From positions 1 to 11,858 of the forward strand of contig DHHS01000052.1 in NCBI GenBank assembly GCA_002403415.1: a stretch of 11,858 bases of DNA, read 5' to 3'. This DNA comes from Sphingomonas sp. UBA4766. GTDB lineage: Bacteria > Pseudomonadota > Alphaproteobacteria > Sphingomonadales > Sphingomonadaceae. Positions within the stretch are counted from its first letter, which is position 1; every line of letters starts with the position of its first letter. The translations under genes were made by a program, and so were the position numbers. The notes under the pieces are model-generated. The model saw only the letters and a list, made by a program, of their open reading frames with translations. It was not told the origin of the DNA and ran no database searches. Below are positions 5,591-11,858 of the stretch, in pieces.

Positions 5591-7136
5591 ACGTCACCTT
5601 GTTATAGCGTTCGGCGATGTAATTCACTTCCCACGCCGATTTCGCCAGGAACACCGGGTTGCCGTCGCGATCCTTCGCCATCGCGCCGCGATTGAGATCG
5701 GCAAAGCTCTTCAGTTCGGCCGGATCGCTCGCCGATACCCACCGCGCGGTTTCGAACGGCGCCATCTCCAGCCCCGCGTCAACCTTATACTCAGCTTCCA
5801 GCCGCGACAGCAGCACTTCCAATTGCAACTGCCCGACCACACCGATGATCCAGTTCGACCCGATTTCGGGATAAAAAACCTGCGTCACGCCCTCTTCGGC
5901 CATGTCGTCGAGTGCCTTGCGCAATTGCTTGGTCTTGGTCGGGTCTTTGAGCGCGACGCGCCGCAGGATTTCGGGAGCGAAATTGGGGAGACCCGTAAAG
6001 CGCACCGTCGCCCGCTCGCTCAGCGTGTCGCCGACGCGCAGCGTGCCGTGATTGGGAATACCGATAATGTCGCCCGGAAATGCCTCATCCGCCAGCTCGC
6101 GGTTTTGCGCGAAGAACAGGATGGGCGAATGAATGGCAATCGGCTTGCCGTGGCCGGTCGGGGTCAGCTTCATGCCGCGCTTGAAGGTGCCTGAGCATAG
6201 CCGCATGAACGCAATCCGGTCGCGATGCTGGGGGTCCATATTCGCCTGAACCTTGAAGACAAAGCCGGTGACTTCGCTCCCCTGCGGGTTGACTGGCGCC
6301 GGTTCTGCGGGTTGCGGGCGCGGGCCGGGCGCGTGGCGGGCGAGCGCGTCGATCAGCTCGCCCACCCCGAAGTCTTTGAGCGCGGAGCCGAAATAGACCG
6401 GTGTCTGATCGCCGTTTTGATAAGCTGTCGCATCGAACGTGCCATAGCCCCCTAGCGCCAGCTCCGCCTCCTCGCGCAGCCGCGCTGCGCCCTCGGGCGA
6501 GAGCGTGCCTTCGAGCGCCGGATCATCGACGCCGGTGAACGTCGCCGCCTTGCCCAGAAATTCGCGGCTCCCGCCCTCGGGTTGCATCAGCCGGTTGGCG
6601 TGAAGGTCGTAAATCCCCTCAAACGCGCCGCCCATGCCAACGGGCCAGCTCATCGGCGTGACATCCAGCGCGAGGCTGTCGGCGATTTCGTCGAGCAGCG
6701 CAAAGGGGTCGCGCCCCTCGCGGTCGACCTTGTTCACAAAGGTGATGATCGGGACCGAACGCAGGCGGCATACTTCGAACAGCTTGCGGGTTTGCGCCTC
6801 GATCCCGCGTGCGGCGTCAATCACCATGACGGCGGAATCGACCGCGGTGAGCGTGCGATACGTATCTTCGCTGAAATCCTCGTGCCCCGGTGTGTCGAGC
6901 AGATTGAAGGTGATGCCATCCTTTTCGAACGTCATGACCGATGAAGTGACCGAAATGCCGCGCTGCTGCTCGATCTTCATCCAGTCCGACCGCGCCCGCC
7001 GGTTCGCCCCGCGCGCCTTAACTTCGCCCGCCAGATGGATCGCGCCGCCAAAATAGAGCAGTTTTTCGGTCAGCGTCGTCTTGCCCGCGTCGGGGTGGGA
7101 TATGATCGCAAAGGTGCGGCGGGGGGAATTGGTCAT
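5568..7136 (-). CDS. prfC: Peptide chain release factor 3 (RF3)
   Basis: RF3 is a translational GTPase that recycles RF1/RF2 from the ribosome after termination. The protein has 522 residues, close to the usual 525-530. GTPase motifs are complete: G1 'SHPDAGKT' (13-20), switch I 'RGISVTSSV' (59-67), G3 'DTPGHEDF' (81-88) and G4 'NKVD' (135-138), with 'GSALKDFGV' near 250 as G5. Domains II and III follow ('DPQHRDRIAFMRLCSGTFKRGMKL', 'GVVGQLQLEVLLSRLEAEYKVD' in pieces), and the C-terminus 'VTFSATRER' matches the normal RF3 end. It is distinguished from EF-G by length and by the 'IGVVGQLQ' segment. The ATG at 7136 lies 17 bases after the epimerase stop, so it is probably the last gene of the pheST operon. 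Its end overlaps cutA by 23 bases, tail to tail. Confidence 0.97.
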   Translation of the reverse strand: MTNSPRRTFAIISHPDAGKTTLTEKLLYFGGAIHLAGEVKARGANRRARSDWMKIEQQRGISVTSSVMTFEKDGITFNLLDTPGHEDFSEDTYRTLTAVDSAVMVIDAARGIEAQTRKLFEVCRLRSVPIITFVNKVDREGRDPFALLDEIADSLALDVTPMSWPVGMGGAFEGIYDLHANRLMQPEGGSREFLGKAATFTGVDDPALEGTLSPEGAARLREEAELALGGYGTFDATAYQNGDQTPVYFGSALKDFGVGELIDALARHAPGPRPQPAEPAPVNPQGSEVTGFVFKVQANMDPQHRDRIAFMRLCSGTFKRGMKLTPTGHGKPIAIHSPILFFAQNRELADEAFPGDIIGIPNHGTLRVGDTLSERATVRFTGLPNFAPEILRRVALKDPTKTKQLRKALDDMAEEGVTQVFYPEIGSNWIIGVVGQLQLEVLLSRLEAEYKVDAGLEMAPFETARWVSASDPAELKSFADLNRGAMAKDRDGNPVFLAKSAWEVNYIAERYNKVTFSATRER

Positions 7137-7153
7137 CAGCGCGCCCTAGCGGC

Positions 7154-8023
7154 TCAGGCGGTCAGCGTCACGCGCATCTCGCACGACCACATTTCGCCTG
7201 CCGGGATGCAGAACACGCCGGGTTTGTCGGCGAACGTGCCCTGATAGCCGACGCGGTCGGCAATGCCGTGCCAGGGTTCGACGCAGACAAAGCGCGCGCC
7301 GGGCTTGGTCCAGATGCCCAAACGCGGCGCGTCCCACGCAATGTCGAGCTGCGGCCCACTTTGCCCGCCATAGCGCAAGCCGCGTGAGCGCACCGGGTTC
7401 CAGATCAGCGCATCGCCCTCGAACAGCGCATCGGCGAGCATGAGGGTGTCACCCGCCACCGGCGTCGCGCGATCCTCGGCGATCAGGCCGTCTTGGTTCA
7501 GCCCCTTGACCGGATCGGGTTCGGGCGCGTCAAACAGGATGCGGTGCGCATCGCGAGCGACGCCATAGGGCAGCGGCCACGCAAAGGCGGGGTGCCAGCC
7601 AAAACTGGCGGGCAGCGGATCATCGCCGGGATTGCCGATTTTTGCGGTCATGGCGAGCGTCGCACCGTCGATCGCAAAGCCGATTTCGAGCAGGAAGCCG
7701 AACGGATATTGGTCGCGCGTCTCGGCGGTGTCGGTCATGCGCAATATGGCATGGCTGGCCGATACGTCGGCAAGGTCGAATTGCGAACGACGCGCAAAGC
7801 CGTGCTTTTCCATGCGATAGGACTCGTCTCCCACCCACAGCACATCGTCGTTCAGCCGCCCGACGATCGGGAACAGGATCGGCGCCCGCCCCCGCCAGAA
7901 GCCGGGGTCAGCGTCCGTCATCAACTCGCGCCCCGCAGCGTCCTTTAGCGATGAGAGTTCAGCCCCAAGCGGGTTGATCGCGGCGGTCAGCGCGCCCGAA
8001 CCGATAGTGACCCATTTATCCAC
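7154..8023 (-). CDS. Aldose 1-epimerase family protein (LacX/YeaD-like mutarotase fold)
   Basis: Members of this family interconvert alpha and beta anomers of free sugars or hexose phosphates in the cytoplasm. The 289-residue protein shows the galactose-mutarotase fold: 'INPLGAELSSLKD' at the start, 'LFPIVGRL' (50-57), 'KHGFAR' with His74, 'FGWHPAFAWP' with His144, and 'VCVEPWHGIAD' with Glu249. His74, His144 and Glu249 correspond to the two histidines and the catalytic glutamate of the family. The length and 'ILFPIVGRL' point to the LacX-like branch rather than classical GalM, so the true substrate is open. The start is GTG at 8023, overlapping the pheT stop by 8 bases, and is supported by GGGAG at 8037-8033, 9 bases upstream. 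It is embedded between pheT and prfC in a translation gene block, with no sugar genes near it. Confidence 0.9.
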   Translation of the reverse strand: MDKWVTIGSGALTAAINPLGAELSSLKDAAGRELMTDADPGFWRGRAPILFPIVGRLNDDVLWVGDESYRMEKHGFARRSQFDLADVSASHAILRMTDTAETRDQYPFGFLLEIGFAIDGATLAMTAKIGNPGDDPLPASFGWHPAFAWPLPYGVARDAHRILFDAPEPDPVKGLNQDGLIAEDRATPVAGDTLMLADALFEGDALIWNPVRSRGLRYGGQSGPQLDIAWDAPRLGIWTKPGARFVCVEPWHGIADRVGYQGTFADKPGVFCIPAGEMWSCEMRVTLTA

Positions 8024-10379
8024 GCAGTGTCGCTCCCAACTTGGCGGCCGCTGCGACGACCCGTTCGCCGATTGCCTTCAACTCTTCGTCGGCGAAGCTT
8101 TTGTCGATGGGTTGCAGGGTTACTTCGATCGCGAGCGATTTTTGCCCGTCGCGTTCGAACCGGTCGAAGAGGCGTGCGGCCGCGATCGCCTTTTTGTCGG
8201 CGCCGCGAATGGCGCGCACCAGCGTATCGGCGGCCAGATCACCCGGCACAAGGAAGGCGAAGTCGCGCGTCACCGCTTGCAGCGGCGGTGGGGTGTAGGC
8301 CGAGCGCATGAAGCCCCCGCCCGCCCGCTTGGCGGAGATCGCATCGAGGTAAAGTTCCACTGCGGCCACGGCGCCATCGAGGTCGAACGCCTTCAACGTC
8401 AGCGGGTGGAGCATCCCGAATGCTGCCAGCACTGTCTTTGGCCCCAGCCGCAACGTGCCCGACTGGCCAGGGTGCCAGGCGTCACCTGCACCTGCAAACA
8501 CCTGAAGGCCATCGGTCGGCACGCCTGCTTCTGCCAGCAGCGCCAATGCTTCGGCCTTGGCATCGAACGCATCAAAGGCTTGCGCCTTGCCGCTTCGCCA
8601 GTTGCGTGGTGCCTTGTTCCCAGCCAGCACCGCCCCCAGCGTCATCCGCTCGCCGTCATTCAGGTAACGGCGACCGAGTTCGAACAGCCGCACGCTCGAT
8701 GCACCGCGTTTCAAATTGCGCGCCGCCGCCGACAACAGGCCGGGGAGGAGCGCGGGGCGCATGACTTTCAGATCTTCGCTGATCGGGTTGGCGAGCGTCC
8801 ACGCAAAATTGCCGGTGCCCCGAAAAACGGCGGCGTGCGCTTCGGGCAGGAAGCTCCAGGTAATTGCTTCGTTGAGCCCGCGTGCGGCGGCTGCGCGGCG
8901 CACCCGCCGCTCCAGCTTTTGGTCAGGCGTCGCCGTCGGGCGCGCGACACCGGGCGCGCGGGGGAGGGGCACCGGCGGAACCTTGTCGATCCCCTCAATG
9001 CGGATCACTTCCTCGACCAGGTCGGGGCTGCCCTCGACATCGCGGCGCCAGCTTGGCGGGGTCACCTGCCAATCGACCGATACGGTGAAGCCCAGCGACT
9101 GGAGGATCGCGCGCTGACGCTCGGGCGCGATGGCGAGGCCACCCAGCACCTCTGCCCGCGCTGGATCATAAGCGATGGTGCGTGTTGTCACCGGCGGCGT
9201 GCCTGCGCGCGTAACCTCGCTCGCCGTGCCGCCGCACAGCTCAACCACCAGCGCCGCTGCAATTGCCAGCCCTTCGTCGAGGAACGCCGGGTCAACCCCG
9301 CGTTCAAACCGGGTGCGCGCATCGCTGGTCAGCATCAGTTTCTGCCCCGTGCGGGCAATAGTTTCGGGATCGAAATAGGCGCATTCGATCAGCACATCGG
9401 TGGTTGCCTCCGACACGCCCGTCTCCTCACCCCCCATGATGCCGCCAATGTCGTGCACCTTGGTGGCATCGGCGATGACGGTCATCGTCTCGTCGAGCGC
9501 ATAGGTCTTGCCGTTGAGCGCAACCACGCTTTCGCCCGCCCGCGCTTTGCGCGCGATGAGTCGGCCGTCGAGTTTCGCCACATCATAGACGTGCAAGGGA
9601 CGGCCGAGATCGAACATCACATAATTGGTGATGTCGACCAGCGCCGATATGGGTTTCTGCCCGATCGCGTTCAGCCGCCGCTGCATCCACGCCGGGGAGG
9701 GGCCATTGGCCACCCCCCGCACCAATTGCCCGTAGAAGGCCGGGCAGCCGTCCGGATCCTCGGTGGCTATCACGGGTCCCGCGCCCGATACGGACAGCGA
9801 CACGGGCACGAGCGGGCGCAGGCGGCCCATGCCCGCTGCGGCCAGATCGCGCGCAATGCCGCGTACGCCCATGCAATCCTGCTTGTTGGGCGTCACCGAC
9901 ACGTCGATGACGGGATCGGTCAGCCCGGCATAATCGGGATAGGGTGTGCCGATGGGCGCGTCGCCGGGCAGTTCGATGATGCCGTCATGATCCTCGCCCA
10001 GCTCCAGCTCTTTGGCCGAACACATCATGCCGTTCGAGGTGACGCCGCGAATTTCCGCGACTTTCAACTCAAAACCACTGCCAGGCACAAACGCGCCCGG
10101 CGGGCCGAACACGCCGACCAGCCCGGCGCGGGCATTGGGCGCGCCGCACACTACCTGCATCGGCCCGTCACCCGCATCAACCGACAGCACTTGCAGCTTG
10201 TCCGCCTGTGGGTGACGCGCAGCGCTCAGCACGCGCGCGACCCGGAACGCGGCAAGCGCGGCACCGGGGTGCTCCAATCTCTCCACTTCCAGCCCGACAC
10301 GGGTGAGCGCGAGGACGATGTCGTCAAGGCTCGCGTCCGTCTCCAGATGCTCTTTCAGCCAGCCCAGGGTGAATTTCAT
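8016..10379 (-). CDS. pheT: Phenylalanyl-tRNA synthetase beta subunit
   Basis: PheT forms the alpha2-beta2 enzyme with PheS that charges tRNA-Phe; the beta subunit binds tRNA and edits mischarged Tyr-tRNA. The protein has 787 residues, a normal length. In order: N-terminal 'MKFTLGWLKEHL', an OB-fold tRNA-binding domain (about 39-150, 'HPQADKLQVLSVDAG', 'VCGAPNAR'), the B3/B4 editing region ('VTPNKQDCMGVRGIARDLAA', 'ISALVDITNYVMFDLGRPLHVYD', 'IGGIMGGEETGVSEAT' in pieces), the B5 domain ('SWRRDVEGSPDLVEEVIRIEGIDKVP'), the catalytic-like core ('LFELGRRYL'), and the C-terminal anticodon-binding FDX-ACB domain (695-787, 'AVTRDFAFLV' to the end). The ATG at 10379 overlaps the pheS stop as ATGA, with GGAG at 10390-10387. 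The start could be read further upstream in frame, but the conserved N-terminus begins here. Confidence 0.98.
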   Translation of the reverse strand: MKFTLGWLKEHLETDASLDDIVLALTRVGLEVERLEHPGAALAAFRVARVLSAARHPQADKLQVLSVDAGDGPMQVVCGAPNARAGLVGVFGPPGAFVPGSGFELKVAEIRGVTSNGMMCSAKELELGEDHDGIIELPGDAPIGTPYPDYAGLTDPVIDVSVTPNKQDCMGVRGIARDLAAAGMGRLRPLVPVSLSVSGAGPVIATEDPDGCPAFYGQLVRGVANGPSPAWMQRRLNAIGQKPISALVDITNYVMFDLGRPLHVYDVAKLDGRLIARKARAGESVVALNGKTYALDETMTVIADATKVHDIGGIMGGEETGVSEATTDVLIECAYFDPETIARTGQKLMLTSDARTRFERGVDPAFLDEGLAIAAALVVELCGGTASEVTRAGTPPVTTRTIAYDPARAEVLGGLAIAPERQRAILQSLGFTVSVDWQVTPPSWRRDVEGSPDLVEEVIRIEGIDKVPPVPLPRAPGVARPTATPDQKLERRVRRAAAARGLNEAITWSFLPEAHAAVFRGTGNFAWTLANPISEDLKVMRPALLPGLLSAAARNLKRGASSVRLFELGRRYLNDGERMTLGAVLAGNKAPRNWRSGKAQAFDAFDAKAEALALLAEAGVPTDGLQVFAGAGDAWHPGQSGTLRLGPKTVLAAFGMLHPLTLKAFDLDGAVAAVELYLDAISAKRAGGGFMRSAYTPPPLQAVTRDFAFLVPGDLAADTLVRAIRGADKKAIAAARLFDRFERDGQKSLAIEVTLQPIDKSFADEELKAIGERVVAAAAKLGATLRG

Positions 10380-11455
10380 GCGCCGACTCCCCCGCTCAAG
10401 GTCGGCACGTCGAGCACGCCGAAGCCGTAATGCCGCAGCCAGCGGATATCGCCATCGAAGAACGCGCGCAGATCGTCCATCCCGTATTTCAGCATCGCCA
10501 GCCGGTCGATGCCGCAGCCGAAGGCAAAGCCCTGCCATATATCGGGGTCATAGCCGCCCGCCGCGATGACTTTGCGGTGGACCATGCCCGAGCCGAGCAC
10601 TTCCATCCAATGGTCGCTGCCGCCGATCACGCGCTTGCCGTTCTGGATGGTGTAGCCGACATCGACTTCGGCCGAGGGTTCGGTGAAGGGGAAATAGCTG
10701 GGGCGCAACCGCAGCACGATGTCATCACGCTCGAAATAGGCCTTCAGAAACGTCTCCAGCGTCCATTTCAAATGGCCGAGCGTGATCCCCTTGTCGATCA
10801 CCAGCCCCTCGACCTGATGGAACATCGGCGTGTGGGTCGCGTCCGAATCGGAGCGATAGGTGCGGCCGGGCGCGATGATATACACCGGCTTGTCGCCGCC
10901 TGCTGCCTGCATCGCGCGAATTTGCACCGGGCTGGTGTGGGTTCGCAGCACCATCGGCGCGGCGTGCTCGCCCGCGAGATAGAAGGTGTCGTGCATCGCC
11001 CGCGCGGGGTGGGTTTCGGGAATGTTGAGCGCGGTGAAATTATACCAGTCGGTCTCGATCTCCGGCCCCGTCGCCACTGCAAAGCCCAGATCGGCGAAAA
11101 TTTCGGCCAGCTCGTCCATGACTTGTGAAACCGGGTGGATCGTGCCCATCGCGAGCGGCTCGGCGGGCAGCGTCATGTCCAGCGTTTCGGCAGCGAGGCG
11201 GGCGTCAAGGGCGTCACGCTCCAGCGCGGCGCGGCGGGTGGCAAGCGCGTCGGTCACGGCTTCGCGTAAGGCGTGGATGCGCGGGCCTTCGCTCTGGCGC
11301 TGGTCAGGCGACATCGCGCCCAGCGTTTTCAAAAGCGCGGTGATGCTCCCCGACTTGCCGAGTGCCGCGACGCGAATCGTCTCCACCGCGTCGGGGGCGT
11401 CGGCCGCCTTAATCTGGCCGAGCAGGTCGGCGCGCATCTGGTCCAGGGTCGTCAT
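10376..11455 (-). CDS. pheS: Phenylalanyl-tRNA synthetase alpha subunit
   Basis: PheS is the catalytic class II subunit that activates phenylalanine with ATP and transfers it to tRNA-Phe in the cytoplasm. It has 359 residues. An N-terminal coiled-coil for tRNA contact (about 1-95) is followed by motif 1 around 'HPVSQVMDELAEIFADLGF' (107-125), 'RTHTSPVQIRAM' (171-182), motif 2 'GRTYRSDSDATHTPMFHQVEG' (197-217 region, written in part), 'FPFTEPSAEVDV' (255-266) and motif 3 'FAFGCGIDRLAML' (310-322). The ATG at 11455 is preceded by an AGGAT-type ribosome binding site. It ends in a four-base overlap with pheT. The operon lies downstream of rplT but behind a terminator hairpin. I see no clear promoter or leader peptide in the 104-base gap, so some read-through from rplT may feed it. 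Confidence 0.98.
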   Translation of the reverse strand: MTTLDQMRADLLGQIKAADAPDAVETIRVAALGKSGSITALLKTLGAMSPDQRQSEGPRIHALREAVTDALATRRAALERDALDARLAAETLDMTLPAEPLAMGTIHPVSQVMDELAEIFADLGFAVATGPEIETDWYNFTALNIPETHPARAMHDTFYLAGEHAAPMVLRTHTSPVQIRAMQAAGGDKPVYIIAPGRTYRSDSDATHTPMFHQVEGLVIDKGITLGHLKWTLETFLKAYFERDDIVLRLRPSYFPFTEPSAEVDVGYTIQNGKRVIGGSDHWMEVLGSGMVHRKVIAAGGYDPDIWQGFAFGCGIDRLAMLKYGMDDLRAFFDGDIRWLRHYGFGVLDVPTLSGGVGA

Positions 11456-11500
11456 CGCTCATCCTTTGCTGGAATGGGGTGCTAGCGGGTGATGCGCCAA

Positions 11501-11533
11501 AGAAAAAGGGCGCCGGTGATGTCACCGACGCCC
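11501..11533 (-). terminator. Intrinsic terminator after rplT, before pheS
   Basis: The arms GGGCG (11508-11512) with CGCCC (11529-11533), and CGGTGA (11514-11519) with TCACCG (11522-11527), form a stem of about 11 pairs broken by one C-A mismatch and closed by a 2-4 base loop. Read on the minus strand the stem is followed by TTTTTCTTT (11507 downward), the U-tract of a Rho-independent terminator. It begins 27 bases after the rplT stop, so it should end the rplT transcript wholly or partly before pheS. The plus-strand side has no comparable T-run. Confidence 0.75.
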
Positions 11534-11559
11534 CATTTCGTGTTTGTGCGCTATACCGC

Positions 11560-11858
11560 TCAGGCGGCCTGGGGCAGAGCCGCCTTTGCTTGCGCGATGA
11601 TGCCGCTAAACGCTGCACCCTCGTGCATCGCGATGTCGGCGAGCACTTTCCGGTCGAGTTCGATGCCTGCAAGCTTCAGCCCGTGCATGAACTGCGAATA
11701 GGTAAGGCCTTCCGCGCGGACACCGGCGTTGATGCGCTGGATCCACAAAGCGCGGAACGAGCGCTTCTTCACCTTGCGGTCGCGATAGGCGTATTGCCCG
11801 GCCTTCTCCACCGCCTGACGGGCGATGCGGATGGTGTTCTTGCGGCGGCCATAATAGC
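11560..11858 (-). CDS. rplT: 50S ribosomal protein L20, C-terminal part (5' end outside window)
   Basis: L20 binds 23S rRNA early in 50S assembly and in some bacteria represses its own operon. The frame is open to the right edge of the window and gives about 99 residues of a protein usually near 120, so roughly the first 20 residues are missing. 'YYGRRKNTIRIARQAVEKAGQYAYRDRKVKKRSFRALWIQRINA' in pieces is unmistakable L20, followed by 'YSQFMHGLKLAGIELDRKVLADIAMHE'. The apparent ATG at 11811 is internal. L20 before pheST is a classic bacterial order (often infC-rpmI-rplT-pheST). The gene ends at 11560 and is followed by the hairpin terminator. Confidence 0.97.
   Translation of the reverse strand, partial: YYGRRKNTIRIARQAVEKAGQYAYRDRKVKKRSFRALWIQRINAGVRAEGLTYSQFMHGLKLAGIELDRKVLADIAMHEGAAFSGIIAQAKAALPQAA

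Noticed and set aside
5493..6194. A 233-codon plus-strand frame running from the end of cutA into prfC
   Set aside because: It is out of frame with cutA and opposite an intact prfC; it has no start signal and no recognisable domain.
7974..10430. An 818-codon open frame on the plus strand opposite pheT and part of the epimerase gene
   Set aside because: The translation has no recognisable domain and is rich in Arg, His and Gln, as expected for the complement of a high-GC gene. The opposite strand carries full-length pheT with all its domains.
10376..10538. Upstream extension of the pheT frame beyond ATG 10379
   Set aside because: The extension lies wholly within pheS and is Arg-rich; the conserved PheT N-terminus (MKFTLGWLKEHL) starts exactly at 10379 with a suitable ribosome binding site.

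Overview
The window reads as chromosomal DNA of a high-GC alphaproteobacterium, most likely a member of the Sphingomonadales. The support is the order plsX-fabH-ihfA-merR, the type of TonB-dependent receptor (plug segment with 'VPIAVSAL', 'IRGIG', 'LRGPQGTLYGKNTIGGAVNI'), and the protein sequences in general. Genus cannot be fixed from the sequence alone. I see no insertion sequence, prophage, CRISPR array, tRNA or rRNA. Coding density is very high, and no gene-free stretch exceeds about 105 bases.

Left part (1-2100, + strand): the 3' end of plsX, then fabH overlapping it by ATGA, then ihfA after an 83-base gap with a very strong ribosome binding site, then a small MerR-type regulator 12 bases further on. 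PlsX makes acyl-phosphate for phospholipid synthesis and FabH starts fatty-acid elongation. IHF-alpha is half of a DNA-bending protein. The MerR-like protein has a DNA-binding domain and almost nothing else.

Middle part (2150-5590): a divergent pair made of a TetR-family repressor (- strand) and a 785-residue TonB-dependent outer-membrane receptor (+ strand). The gap between them carries a near-consensus sigma70 promoter for the receptor, a -10-like element for the repressor on the opposite strand overlapping it, and a 21-bp imperfect palindrome across the receptor's -35 and spacer. This is a self-contained, locally regulated uptake unit whose substrate is unknown. cutA follows the receptor by 8 bases and may be co-transcribed with it.

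Right part (5568-11858, - strand): a translation-related block read right to left. It holds rplT (5' end outside the window), an intrinsic terminator, then pheS-pheT-aldose 1-epimerase-like-prfC with overlaps of 4 and 8 bases and a 17-base gap. cutA and prfC converge and overlap tail to tail by 23 bases.

Most of the window is conserved housekeeping DNA. The part most worth a second look is the TetR/TonB-receptor unit and its compact intergenic control region. I found no convincing evidence of a wholly new type of system.
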